Below are positions 13,406 through 25,736 of a stretch of DNA of 64,000 nt, in pieces. The position numbers and the translations under genes are program-made. Below the pieces are notes generated by a model that did no database searches, was not told the origin of the DNA, and saw nothing but the letters and a program-made list of their open reading frames with translations. The first letter of the stretch is position 1; each line of letters starts with the position of its first letter. This DNA is from Crotalaria pallida. Taxonomy: Eukaryota > Streptophyta > Magnoliopsida > Fabales > Fabaceae. The stretch is taken from the NCBI GenBank assembly GCA_037953625.1, contig CM075656.1, positions 61,213,001 to 61,277,000 on the forward strand, given 5' to 3'.

Positions 13406-16400
13406 CTAAAGACTTAGAATGGTCTAGGAATGTGTATTAGCACTTATAAGAACCATTAGAATGATCCTAAACATTGCTTGGTACCCGAAGGGACGTAGAG
13501 GGTGTAGCATGAGTCCTTGGAGGTTCTAACAAGTGTAGAATGGTTAGGAGAGTATTCTAAAGGCTTAGAATGGTCTAGGAATGTGTATTAGGGCATATAA
13601 GAACATTTAGAAGGATCCTAAACATTGTTTGGTACCCTAAAGGACGTAGAGAGTGTAGCATGAGTCCTTGGAGGTTCTAACAAGTGTAGAATGGTTAAGA
13701 GAGTATTCTAAAGGCTTAGAATGGTCTAGGAATGTGTATTAGGACATATAAGAACATTTAGAATGATCCTAAACATTGCTAGGTACGCTAATGGACGTAG
13801 AGGGTGTAGAATGAGTCCTTGGAGGTTCTTACAAGTGTAGAATGGTTAAGAGAGTATTCTAAAGGCTTAGAATGGTCTAGGAATGTGTATTAGGACTTAA
13901 AGAACCATTTGAATGATCCTAAACATTGCTTGGTACCCGAAGGGACGTAGAGGGTGTAGCATCAGTCCTTGGAGGTTATAACAATTATAGAATGGTAAAG
14001 AGAGTAATCTAAAGGCTTAGAATGGTCTAGGAATGTGTATTAGGACTTATAAGAACCATTAGAATGATCCTAAACATTGCTTGGTACCCGATGGGATGTA
14101 GAGGGTGTAGCATGAGTCCTTGGAGGTTCTAACAAGTGTAGAATGGTTAAGAGAGTAATCTAAAGGCTTAGAATGGTCTAGGAATGTGTATTAGGACTTA
14201 TAAGAACCATTAGAATGATCCTAAACATTGCTTGGTACCCGAAGGGACGTAGAGGGTGTAGCATGAGTCCTTGGAGGTTCTAACAAGTGTAGAATGGTTA
14301 AGAGAGTAATCTAAAGGCTTAGAATGGTCTAGGAATGTGTATTAGGACTTATAAGAACTATTAGAATGATCCTAAACATTGCTTGGTACCCGAAGGGACG
14401 TAGAGGGTGTAGCATGAGTCCTTGGAGGTTCTAACAAGTGTAGAATGGTTAAGAGAGTAATCTAAATGCTTAGAATGGTCGAGGAATGTGTATTAGGACT
14501 TATAAGAACCATTAGAATGATCCTAAACATTGCTTGGTACCCGAAGGGACGTAGAGGGTGTAGCATGAGTCCTTGGAGGTTCTAACAAGTGTAGAATGGT
14601 TAGGAGAGTATTCTAAAGGCTTAGAATGGTCTAGGAATATGTATTAGGGCATATAAGAACATTTAGAATGATCCTAAACATTGCTTGGTACCCCTATGGA
14701 CGTAGAGAGTGTAGCATGAGTCCTTGGAGGTTCTAACAAGTGTAGAATGGTTAAGAGAGTATTCTAAAGGCTTAGAATGGTCTAGGAATATGTATTAAGA
14801 TATATACGAACATTTACAATGATCCTAAACATTGCTTGGTACCCTAATGGACGTAGAGAGTGTAGCATGAGTCCTTGGAGGTTCTAACAAGTGTAGAATG
14901 GTTAAGAGAGTATTCTAAAGGCTTAGAATGGTCTAGGAATGTGTATTAGGACTTATAAGAACCATTAGAATGATCCTAAACATTGCTTGGTACCCGAAGG
15001 GACGTAGAGGGTGTAGCATGAGTCCTTGGAGGTTCTAACAAGTGTAGAATGGTTAAAAGAGTAATCTAAAGGCTTAGAATGGTCTAGTAATGTGTATTAG
15101 GACTTATATGAACCATTAGAATGATCCTAAACATTGCTTGGTACCCGAAGGGACGTAGAGAGTGTAGCATGAGTCCTTGGAGGTTCTAACAAGTGTAGAA
15201 TGGTTAAGAGAGTATTCTAAAGGCTTAGAATGGTCTAGGAATATGTATTAAGATATATACGAACATTTACAATGATCCTAAACATTGCTTGGTACCCTAA
15301 TGGACGTAGAGAGTGTAGCATGAGTCCTTGGAGGTTCTAACAAGTGTAGAATGGTTAAGAGAGTAATCTAAAGGCTTAGAATGGTCTAGGAATGTGTATT
15401 AGGACTTATAAGAACCATTAGAATGATCCTAAACATTGCTTGGTACCCGAAGGGACGTAGAGGGTGTAGCATGAGTCCTTGGAGGTTCTAACAAGTGTAG
15501 AATGGTTAAGAGAGTAATCTAAAGACTTAGAATGGTCTAGGAATGTGTATTAGCACTTATAAGAACCATTAGAATGATCCTAAACATTGCTTGGTACCCG
15601 AAGGGACGTAGAGGGTGTAGCATGAGTCCTTGAAGGTTCTAACAAGTGTAGAATGGTTAGGAGAGTATTCTAAAGGCTTAGAATGGTCTAGGAATGTGTA
15701 TTAGGGCATATAAGAACATTTAGAAGGATCCTAAACATTGTTTGGTACCCTAAAGGACGTAGAGAGTGTAGCATGAGTCCTTGGAGGTTCTAACAAGTGT
15801 AGAATGGTTAAGAGAGTATTCTAAAGGCTTAGAATGGTCTAGGAATGTGTATTAGGACATATAAGAACATTTAGAATGATCCTAAACATTGCTAGGTACG
15901 CTAATGGACGTAGAGGGTGTAGAATGAGTCCTTGGAGGTTCTAACAAGTGTAGAATGGTTAAGAGAGTATTCTAAAGGCTTAGAATGGTCTAGGAATGTG
16001 TATTAGGACTTAAAGAACCATTTGAATGATCCTAAACATTGCTTGGTACCCGAAGGGACGTAGAGGGTGTAGCATCAGTCCTTGGAGGTTATAACAATTA
16101 TAGAATGGTAAAGAGAGTAATCTAAAGGCTTAGAATGGTCTAGGAATGTGTATTAGGACTTATAAGAACCATTAGAATGATCCTAAACATTGCTTGGTAC
16201 CCGAAGGGACGTAGAGGGTGTAGCATGAGTCCTTGGAGGTTCTAACAAGTGTAGAATGGTTAAGAGAGTAATCTAAATGCTTAGAATGGTCGAGGAATGT
16301 GTATTAGGACTTATAAGAACCATTAGAATGATCCTAAACATTGCTTGGTACCCGAAGGGACGTAGAGGGTGTAGCATGAGTCCTTGGAGGTTCTAACAAG

Positions 16401-17839
16401 TGTAGAATGGTTAAAAGAGTAATCTAAAGGCTTAGAATGGTCTAGTAATGTGTATTAGGACTTATAAGAACCATTAGAATGATCCTAAACATTGCTTGGT
16501 ACCCGAAGGGACGTAGAGGGTGTAGCATGAGTCCTTGGAGGTTCTAACAAGTGTAGAATGGTTACGAGAGTAATCCAAAGGCTTAGAATGGTCTAGGAAT
16601 GTGCATTAGGACTTATAAGAACCATTAGAATGATCCTAAACATTGCTTGGTACCCCTATGGACGTAGAGAGTGTAGCATGAGTCCTTGGAGGTTCTAACA
16701 AGTGTAGAATGGTTAAGAGAGTATTCTAAAGGCTTAGAATGGTCTAGGAATATGTATTAAGATATATACGAACATTTACAATGATCCTAAACATTGCTTG
16801 GTACCCTAATGGACGTAGAGAGTGTAGCATGAGTCCTTGGAGGTTCTAACAAGTGTAGAATGGTTAAGAGAGTATTCTAAAGGCTTAGAATGGTCTAGGA
16901 ATGTGTATTAGGACTTATAAGAACCATTAGAATGATCCTAAACATTGCTTGGTACCCGAAGGGACGTAGAGGGTGTAGCATGAGTCCTTGGAGGTTCTAA
17001 CAAGTGTAGAATGGTTAAAAGAGTAATCTAAAGGCTTAGAATGGTCTAGTAATGTGTATTAGGACTTATAAGAACCATTAGAATGATCCTAAACATTGCT
17101 TGGTACCCGAAGGGACGTAGAGCGTGTAGCATGAGTCCTTGGAGGTTCTAACAAGTGTAGAATGGTTAAGAGAGTATTCTAAAGGCTTAGAATGGTCTAG
17201 GAATATGTATTAAGATATATACGAACATTTACAATGATCCTAAACATTGCTTGGTACCCTAATGGACGTAGAGAGTGTAGCATGAGTCCTTGGAGGTTCT
17301 AACAAGTGTAAAATGGTTAAGAGAGTATTCTAAAGGCTTAGAATGGTCTAGGAATGTGTATTAGGACTTATAAGAACCATTGGAATGATCCTAAACATTG
17401 CTTGGTACCCGAAGGGACGTAGAGGGTGTAGCATGAGTCCTTGGAGGTTCTAACAAGTGTAGAATGGTTACGAGAGTAATCCAAAGGCTTAGAATGGTCT
17501 AGGAATGTGTATTAGGACTTATAAGAACCATTAGAATGATCCTAAACATTGCTTGGTACCCGAAGGGACGTAGAGGGTGTAGCATGAGTCCTTGGAGGTT
17601 CTAACAAGTGTAGAATGGTTAAGAGAGTATTCTAAAGGCTTAGAATGGTCTAGGAATGTGTATTAGGACTTAAAGAACCATTTGAATGATCCTAAACATT
17701 GCTTGGTACCCGAAGGGACGTAGAGGGTGTAGCATCAGTCCTTGGAGGTTATAACAATTATAGAATGGTAAAGAGAGTAATCTAAAGGCTTAGAATGGTC
17801 TAGGAATGTGTATTAGGACTTATAAGAACCATTAGAATG
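13380..17839 (+). repeat. Mosaic segment of reshuffled 4-5-monomer blocks
   Basis: No single HOR period covers this stretch. A five-monomer block at about 13380-14090, marked by ctaaagacttag, tattagcacttat, aaggatcc, cattgtttgg and ccctaaagg, recurs 2,113 bases later at about 15493-16203; the missing base against 14 x 151 is the gacttaaagaacc deletion. A four-monomer block at about 14691-15320, marked by acccctatgg, gttaaaagag and ctagtaatg, recurs 1,962 bases later at about 16653-17282. B' monomers first appear here. The pattern suggests several overlapping duplications and partial exchanges. Confidence 0.7.
14772..14922 (+). repeat. Reference monomer, subtype B' (151 bp)
   Basis: B' is a derivative of subtype B with two extra marks: gaatatgtattaagatat at positions 15-32 and catttacaatg (G to C) at 41-51. 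It keeps ccctaatgg and agagagtg. I see it repeatedly between about 14.7 and 28.4 kb (for example 14.8, 15.2, 16.7, 17.2, 18.7, 19.3, 20.4, 21.0, 22.5, 25.1, 27.0, 27.8 and 28.4 kb) and not in the first 14 kb or the last 30 kb. It therefore marks a regional domain of the array. It is often preceded by a monomer carrying gtattagggcatataag and acccctatgg. Confidence 0.85.
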
Positions 17840-19500
17840 ATCCTAAACATTGCTTGGTACCCGAAGGGACGTAGAGGGTGTAGCATGAGTCCTTGGAGGT
17901 TCTAACAAGTGTAGAATGGTTAAGAGAGTAATCTAAAGGCTTAGAATGGTCTAGGAATGTGTATTAGGACTTATAAGAACCATTAGAATGATCCTAAACA
18001 TTGCTTGGTACCCGAAGGGACGTAGAGGGTGTAGCATGATTCCTTGGAGGTTCTAACAAGTGTAGAATGGTTAGGAGAGTATTCTAAAGGCTTAGAATGG
18101 TCTAGGAATGTGTATTAGGACATATAAGAATATTTAGAATGATCCTAAACATTGCTTGGTGCCCCAAGGGACGTAGAGGGTGTAGCATGAGTCCTTGGAG
18201 GTTCTAACAAGTGTAGAATGGTTAAGAGAGTATTCTAAAGGCTTAGAATGGTCTAGGAATTTGTATTAGGACATATACGAACATTTAGAATGATCCTAAG
18301 CATTGCTTGGTACCCTAATGGACGTAGAGAGTGTAGCATGAGTCCTTGGAGGTTCTAACAAGTGTAGAATGGTTACGAGAGTATTCGAAAGGCTTAGAAT
18401 GGTCTAGGAATGTGTATTAGGATATATACGAACATTTAGAATGATCCTAAACATTGCTTGGTACCCGAAGGGACGTAGAGGGTGTAGCATGTGTCCTTGG
18501 AGGTTCTAACAACTGTAGAATGGTTAGGAGAGTATTCTAAAGGCTTAGAATGGTCTAGGAATATGTATTAGGGCATATAAGAACATTTAGAATGATCCTA
18601 AACATTGCTTGGTACCCCTATGGACGTAGAGAGTGTAGCATGAGTCCTTGGAGGTTCTAACAAGTGTAGAATGGTTAAGAGAGTATTCAAAAGGCTTAGA
18701 ATGGTCTAGGAATATGTATTAAGATATATACGAACATTTACAATGATCCTAAACATTGCTTGGTACCCTAATGGACGTAGAGAGTGTAGCATGAGTCCTT
18801 GGAGGTTCTAACAAGTGTAGAATGGTTTAGAGAGTAATCTAAAGGCTTAGAATGGTCTAGGAATGTGTATTAGGACTTATAAGAACCATTAGAATGATCC
18901 TAAACATTGCTTGGTACCCGAAGGGACGTAGAGGGTGTAGCATGAGTCCTTGGAGGTTCTAACAAGTGTAGAATGGTTACGAGAGTAATCTAAAGGCTTA
19001 GAATGGTCTAGGAATGTGTATTAGGACTTATAAGAACCATTAGAATGATCCTAAACATTGCTTGGTACCCGAAGGGACGTAGAGAGTGTAGCATGAGTCC
19101 TTGGAGGTTCTAACAAGTGTAGAATGGTTAAGAGAGTATTCTAAAGGCTTAGAATGGTCTAGGAATATGTATTAAGATATATACGAACATTTACAATGAT
19201 CCTAAACATTGCTTGGTACCCAAAGGGACGTAGAGAGTGTAGCATGAGTCCTTGGAGGTTCTAACAAGTGTAGAATGGTTAAGAGAGTATTCTAAAGGCT
19301 TAGAATGGTCTAGGAATATGTATTAAGATATATACGAACATTTACAATGATCCTAAACATTGCTTGGTACCCTAATGGACGTAGAGAGTGTAGCATGAGT
19401 CCTTGGAGGTTCTAACAAGTGTAGAATGGTTAAGAGAGTAATCTAAAGGCTTAGAATGGTCTAGGAATGTGTATTAGGACTTATAAGAACCATTACAATG
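17840..19500 (+). repeat. 11-monomer higher-order repeat, copy 1 (1,661 bp)
   Basis: Marks repeat at exactly 11 x 151: catgattcc near 18036 and 19697, gaatatttag at 18131 and 19792, and acccaaaggg at 19221 and 20882. Other shared marks are gaatttgtattagg, ctaagcattgc, gagtattcgaaagg and the acccctatgg unit followed by B' units. One private change here is ggtgcccc near 18159, which removes the KpnI site that copy 2 keeps. Confidence 0.85.
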
Positions 19501-21161
19501 ATCCTAAACATTGCTTGGTACCCGAAGGGACGTAGAGGGTGTAGCATGAGTCCTTGGAGGTTCTAACAAGTGTAGAATGGTTAAGAGAGTAATCTAAAGG
19601 CTTAGAATGGTCTAGGAATGTGTATTAGGACTTATAAGAACCATTAGAATGATCCTAAACATTGCTTGGTACCCGAAGGGACGTAGAGGGTGTAGCATGA
19701 TTCCTTGGAGGTTCTAACAAGTGTAGAATGGTTAGGAGAGTATTCTAAAGGCTTAGAATGGTCTAGGAATGTGTATTAGGACATATAAGAATATTTAGAA
19801 TGATCCTAAACATTGCTTGGTACCCCAAGGGACGTAGAGGGTGTAGCATGAGTCCTTGGAGGTTCTAACAAGTGTAGAATGGTTAAGAGAGTATTCTAAA
19901 GGCTTAGAATGGTCTAGGAATTTGTATTAGGACATATACGAACATTTAGAATGATCCTAAGCATTGCTTGGTACCCTAATGGACGTAGAGAGTGTAGCAT
20001 GAGTCCTTGGAGGTTCTAACAAGTGTAGAATGGTTACGAGAGTATTCGAAAGGCTTAGAATGGTCTAGGAATGTGTATTAGGATATATACGAACATTTAG
20101 AATGATCCTAAACATTGCTTGGTACCCGAAGGGACGTAGAGGGTGTAGCATGTGTCCTTGGAGGTTCTAACAACTGTAGAATGGTTAGGAGAGTATTCTA
20201 AAGGCTTAGAATGGTCTAGGAATATGTATTAGGGCATATAAGAACATTTAGAATGATCCTAAACATTGCTTGGTACCCCTATGGACGTAGAGAGTGTAGC
20301 ATGAGCCCTTGGAGGTTCTAACAAGTGTAGAATGGTTAAGAGAGTATTCTAAAGGCTTAGAATGGTCTAGGAATATGTATTAAGATATATACGAACATTT
20401 ACAATGACCCTAAACATTGCTTGGTACCCTAATGGACGTAGAGAGTGTAGCATGAGTCCTTGGAGGTTCTAACAAGTGTAGAATGGTTAAGAGAGTAATC
20501 TAAAGGCTTAGAATGGTCTAGGAATGTGTATTAGGACTTATAAGAACCATTAGAATGATCCTAAACATTGCTTGGTACCCGAAGGGACGTAGAGGGTGTA
20601 GCATGAGTCCTTGGAGGTTCTAACAAGTGTAGAATGGTTACGAGAGTAATCTAAAGGCTTAGAATGGTCTAGGAATGTGTATTAGGACTTATAAGAACCA
20701 TTAGAATGATCCTAAACATTGCTTGGTACCCGAAGGGACGTAGAGAGTGTAGCATGAGTCCTTGGAGGTTCTAACAAGTGTAGAATGGTTAAGAGAGTAT
20801 TCTAAAGGCTTAGAATGGTCTAGGAATATGTATTAAGATATATACGAACATTTACAATGATCCTAAACATTGCTTGGTACCCAAAGGGACGTAGAGAGTG
20901 TAGCATGAGTCCTTGGAGGTTCTAACAAGTGTAGAATGGTTAAGAGAGTATTCTAAAGGCTTAGAATGGTCTAGGAATATGTATTAAGATATATACGAAC
21001 ATTTACAATGATCCTAAACATTGCTTGGTACCCTAATGGACGTAGAGAGTGTAGCATGAGTCCTTGGAGGTTCTAACAAGTGTAGAATGGTTAAGAGAGT
21101 AATCTAAAGGCTTAGAATGGTCTAGGAATGTGTATTAGGACTTATAAGAACCATTAGAATG
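19501..21161 (+). repeat. 11-monomer higher-order repeat, copy 2
   Basis: The order of the eleven monomers of the preceding block is repeated, with gaatatttag at 19792, gaatttgtattagg near 19918, gagtattcgaaagg near 20041 and acccaaaggg at 20882. Differences seen are few, for example gagcccttgg near 20303 and caatgaccc near 20402. Parts of this HOR reappear at 24.38 and 25.74 kb and at 30.42 kb, where the gaatatttag unit lies 31 monomers from the previous copy. Confidence 0.85.
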
Positions 21162-21679
21162 ATCCTAAACATTGCTTGGTACCCGAAGGGACGTAGAGGG
21201 TGTAGCATGAGTCCTTGGAGGTTCTAACAAGTGTAGAATGGTTACGAGAGTAATCTAAAGGCTTAGAATGGTCTAGGAATGTGTATTAGGACTTATAAGA
21301 ACCATTAGAATGATCCTAAACATTGCTTGGTACCCGAAGGGACGTAGAGAGTGTAGCATGAGTCCTTGGAGGTTCTAACAAGTGTAGAATGGTTAAGAGA
21401 GTATTCTAAAGGCTTAGAATGGTCTAGGAATATGTATTAAGATATATACGAACATTTACAATGATCCTAAACATTGCTTGGTACCCAAAGGGACGTAGAG
21501 AGTGTAGCATGAGTCCTTGGAGGTTCTAACAAGTGTAGAATGGTTAAGAGAGTATTCTAAAGGCTTAGAATGGTCTAGGAATATGTATTAAGATATATAC
21601 GAACATTTACAATGATCCTAAACATTGCTTGGTACCCTAATGGACGTAGAGAGTGTAGCATGAGTCCTTGGAGGTTCTA
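20472..21679 (+). repeat. Two tandem copies of a 4-monomer block (604 bp each)
   Basis: The acccaaaggg unit at 20882 recurs at 21486, 604 bases away (4 x 151). Each block contains an A unit, an A unit with gttacgag, a unit with agagagtg followed by a B' unit with acccaaaggg, then a B' unit with ccctaatgg. The approximate split is 20472-21075 and 21076-21679. It lies on the right edge of the 11-monomer repeat and must be younger than, or the cause of, the end of that homology. Confidence 0.8.
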
Positions 21680-22152
21680 ACAAGTGTAGAATGGTTAAGA
21701 GAGTAATCTAAAGGCTTAGAATGGTCTAGGAATGTGTATTAGGACTTATAAGAACCATTACAATGATCCTAAACATTGCTTGGTACCCGAAGGGACGTAG
21801 AGGGTGTAGCATGAGTCCTTGGAGGTTCTAACAAGTGTAGAATGGTTAAGAGAGTAATCTAAAGGCTTAGAATGGTCTAGGAATGTGTATTAGGACTTAT
21901 AAGAACTATTAGAATGATCCTAAACATTGCTTGGTACCCGAAGGGACGTAGAGGGTGTAGCATGAGTCCTTGGAGGTTCTAACAAGTGTAGAATGGTTAA
22001 GAGAGTAATCTAAATGCTTAGAATGGTCGAGGAATGTGTATTAGGACTTATAAGAACCATTAGAATGATCCTAAACATTGCTTGGTACCCGAAGGGACGT
22101 AGAGGGTGTAGCATGAGTCCTTGGAGGTTCTAACAAGTGTAGAATGGTTAAG

Positions 22153-22907
22153 AGAGTAATCTAAAGGCTTAGAATGGTCTAGGAATGTGTATTAGGACTT
22201 ATAAGAACCATTAGAATGATCCTAAACATTGCTTGGTACCCGAAGGGACGTAGAGGGTGTAGCATGAGTCCTTGGAGGTTCTAACAAGTGTAGAATGGTT
22301 AGGAGAGTATTCTAAAGGCTTAGAATGGTCTAGGAATATGTATTAGGGCATATAAGAACATTTAGAATGATCCTAAACATTGCTTGGTACCCCTATGGAC
22401 GTAGAGAGTGTAGCATGAGTCCTTGGAGGTTCTAACAAGTGTAGAATGGTTAAGAGAGTATTCTAAAGGCTTAGAATGGTCTAGGAATATGTATTAAGAT
22501 ATATACGAACATTTACAATGATCCTAAACATTGCTTGGTACCCTAATGGACGTAGAGAGTGTAGCATGAGTCCTTGGAGGTTCTAACAAGTGTAGAATGG
22601 TTAAGAGAGTATTCTAAAGGCTTAGAATGGTCTAGGAATGTGTATTAGGACTTATAAGAACCATTAGAATGATCCTAAACATTGCTTGGTACCCGAAGGG
22701 ACGTAGAGGGTGTAGCATGAGTCCTTGGAGGTTCTAACAAGTGTAGAATGGTTACGAGAGTAATCTAAAGGCTTAGAATGGTCGAGGAATGTGTATTAGG
22801 ACTTATAAGAACCATTAGAATGATCCTAAACATTGCTTGGTACCCGAAGGGACGTAGAGGGTGTAGCATGAGTCCTTGGAGGTTCTAACAAGTGTAGAAT
22901 GGTTAAG
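22153..22907 (+). repeat. 5-monomer higher-order repeat, copy 1 (755 bp)
   Basis: The unit with gaatatgtattagggcat occurs with its aatatg word at 22335 and 23090, 5 x 151 apart. The order is A, then the gtattagggcat/acccctatgg unit, B', A, and A with gttacgag. In this copy the last unit is followed by ggtcgaggaatg near 22780, in place of ggtctaggaatg in the other. Confidence 0.8.
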
Positions 22908-23662
22908 AGAGTAATCTAAAGGCTTAGAATGGTCTAGGAATGTGTATTAGGACTTATAAGAACCATTAGAATGATCCTAAACATTGCTTGGTACCCGAAG
23001 GGACGTAGAGGGTGTAGCATGAGTCCTTGGAGGTTCTAACAAGTGTAGAATGGTTAGGAGAGTATTCTAAAGGCTTAGAATGGTCTAGGAATATGTATTA
23101 GGGCATATAAGAACATTTAGAATGATCCTAAACATTGCTTGGTACCCCTATGGACGTAGAGAGTGTAGCATGAGTCCTTGGAGGTTCTAACAAGTGTAGA
23201 ATGGTTAAGAGAGTATTCTAAAGGCTTAGAATGGTCTAGGAATATGTATTAAGATATATTCGAACATTTACAATGATCCTAAACATTGCTTGGTACCCTA
23301 ATGGACGTAGAGAGTGTAGCATGAGTCCTTGGAGGTTCTAACAAGTGTAGAATGGTTAAGAGAGTATTCTAAAGGCTTAGAATGGTCTAGGAATGTGTAT
23401 TAGGACTTATAAGAACCATTAGAATGATCCTAAACATTGCTTGGTACCCGAAGGGACGTAGAGGGTGTAGCATGAGTCCTTGGAGGTTCTAACAAGTGTA
23501 GAATGGTTACGAGAGTAATCTAAAGGCTTAGAATGGTCTAGGAATGTGTATTAGGACTTATAAGAACCATTAGAATGATCCTAAACATTGCTTGGTACCC
23601 GAAGGGACGTAGAGGGTGTAGCATGAGTCCTTGGAGGTTCTAACAAGTGTAGAATGGTTAAG
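22908..23662 (+). repeat. 5-monomer higher-order repeat, copy 2
   Basis: This repeats the five monomers of 22153-22907. One difference is gatatattcgaac near 23251 in place of gatatatacgaac. It is followed by a gacttaaagaacc unit with a 1-bp deletion near 23709 that was also seen near 13.88, 16.01 and 17.67 kb, which ties this segment to the mosaic at 13.4-17.8 kb. Confidence 0.8.
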
Positions 23663-24377
23663 AGAGTATTCTAAAGGCTTAGAATGGTCTAGGAATGTGT
23701 ATTAGGACTTAAAGAACCATTTGAATGATCCTAAGCATTGCTTGGTACCCGAAGGGACGTAGAGGGTGTAGCATCAGTCCTTGGAGGTTATAACAATTAT
23801 AGAATGGTAAAGAGAGTAATCTAAAGGCTTAGAATGGTCTAGGAATGTGTATTAGGACTTATAAGAACCATTAGAATGATCCTAAACATTGCTTGGTACC
23901 CGAAGGGATGTAGAGGGTGTAGCATGAGTCCTTGGAGGTTCTAACAAGTGTAGAATGGTTAAGAGAGTAATCTAAAGGCTTAGAATGGTCTAGGAATGTG
24001 TATTAGGACTTATAAGAACCATTAGAATGATCCTAAACATTGCTTGGTACCCGAAGGGACGTAGAGGGTGTAGCATGAGTCCTTGGAGGTTCTAACAAGA
24101 GTAGAATGGTTAAGAGAGTAATCTAAAGGCTTAGAATGGTCTAGGAATGTGTATTAGGACTTATAAGAACCATTAGAATGATCCTAAACATTGCTTGGTA
24201 CCCGAAGGGACGTAGAGGGTGTAGCATGAGTCCTTGGAGGTTCTAACAAGTGTAGAATGGTTAAGAGAGTAATCTAAAGGCTTAGAATGGTCTAGGAATG
24301 TGTATTAGGACTTATAAGAACTATTAGAATGATCCTAAACATTGCTTGGTACCCGAAGGGACGTAGAGGGTGTAGCA

Positions 24378-25736
24378 TGATTCCTTGGAGGTTCTAACAA
24401 GTGTAGAATGGTTAGGAGAGTATTCTAAAGGCTTAGAATGGTCTAGGAATGTGTATTAGGACATATAAGAATATTTAGAATGATCCTAAACATTGCTTGG
24501 TACCCCAAGGGACGTAGAGGGTGTAGCATGAGTCCTTGGAGGTTCTAACAAGTGTAGAATGGTTAAGAGAGTATTCTAAAGGCTTAGAATGGTCTAGGAA
24601 TTTGTATTAGGACATATACGAACATTTAGAATGATCCTAAGCATTGCTTGGTACCCTAATGGACGTAGAGAGTGTAGCATGAGTCCTTGGAGGTTCTAAC
24701 AAGTGTAGAATGGTTACGAGAGTATTCTAAAGGCTTAGAATGGTCTAGGAATGTGTATTAGGATATATACGAACATTTAGAATGATCCTAAACATTGCTT
24801 GGTACCCGAAGGGACGTAGAGGGTGTAGCATGAGTCCTTGGAGGTTCTAACAACTGTAGAATGGTTAGGAGAGTATTCTAAAGGCTTAGAATGGTCTAGG
24901 AATATGTATTAGGGCATATAAGAACATTTAGAATGATCCTAAACATTGCTTGGTACCCCTATGGACGTAGAGAGTGTAGCATGAGTCCTTGGAGGTTCTA
25001 ACAAGTGTAGAATGGTTAAGAGAGTATTCTAAAGGCTTAGAATGGTCTAGGAATATGTATTAAGATATATACGAACATTTACAATGATCCTAAACATTGC
25101 TTGGTACCCTAATGGACGTAGAGAGTGTAGCATGAGTCCTTGGAGGTTCTAACAAGTGTAGAATGGTTAAGAGAGTAATCTAAAGGCTTAGAATGGTCTA
25201 GGAATGTGTATTAGGACTTATAAGAACCATTAGAATGATCCTAAACATTGCTTGGTACCCGAAGGGACGTAGAGGGTGTAGCATGAGTCCTTGGAGGTTC
25301 TAACAAGTGTAGAATGGTTAAGAGAGTAATCTAAAGGCTTAGAATGGTCTAGGAATGTGTATTAGGACTTATAAGAACCATTAGAATGATCCTAAACATT
25401 GCTTGGTACCCGAAGGGACGTAGAGGGTGTAGCATGAGTCCTTGGAGGTTCTAACAAGTGTAGAATGGTTACGAGAGTAATCTAAAGGCTTAGAATGGTC
25501 TAGGAATGTGTATTAGGACTTATAAGAACCATTAGAATGATCCTAAACATTGCTTGGTACCCGAAGGGACGTAGAGGGTGTAGCATGAGTCCTTGGAGGT
25601 TCTAACAAGTGTAGAATGGTTAAGAGAGTAATCTAAAGGCTTAGAATGGTCTAGGAATGTGTATTAGGACTTATAAGAACCATTAGAATGATCCTAAACA
25701 TTGCTTGGTACCCGAAGGGACGTAGAGGGTGTAGCA
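24378..25736 (+). repeat. 9-monomer block, copy 1 (1,359 bp)
   Basis: The catgattcc mark at about 24378 recurs at 25737 and gaatatttag at 24472 recurs at 25831, both 9 x 151 apart. The block begins with monomers that match the start of the 11-monomer repeat of 17.84-21.16 kb (gaatatttag, accccaaggg, gaatttgtattagg, ctaagcattgc), then the aactgtag unit, the acccctatgg unit, B' and A units. Confidence 0.8.

Noticed and set aside
13380..16203. A 14-monomer tandem HOR of 2,113 bases
   Set aside because: The offset is real for about five monomers only (13380-14090 against 15493-16203). The sequence between does not repeat, so I called the region a mosaic.
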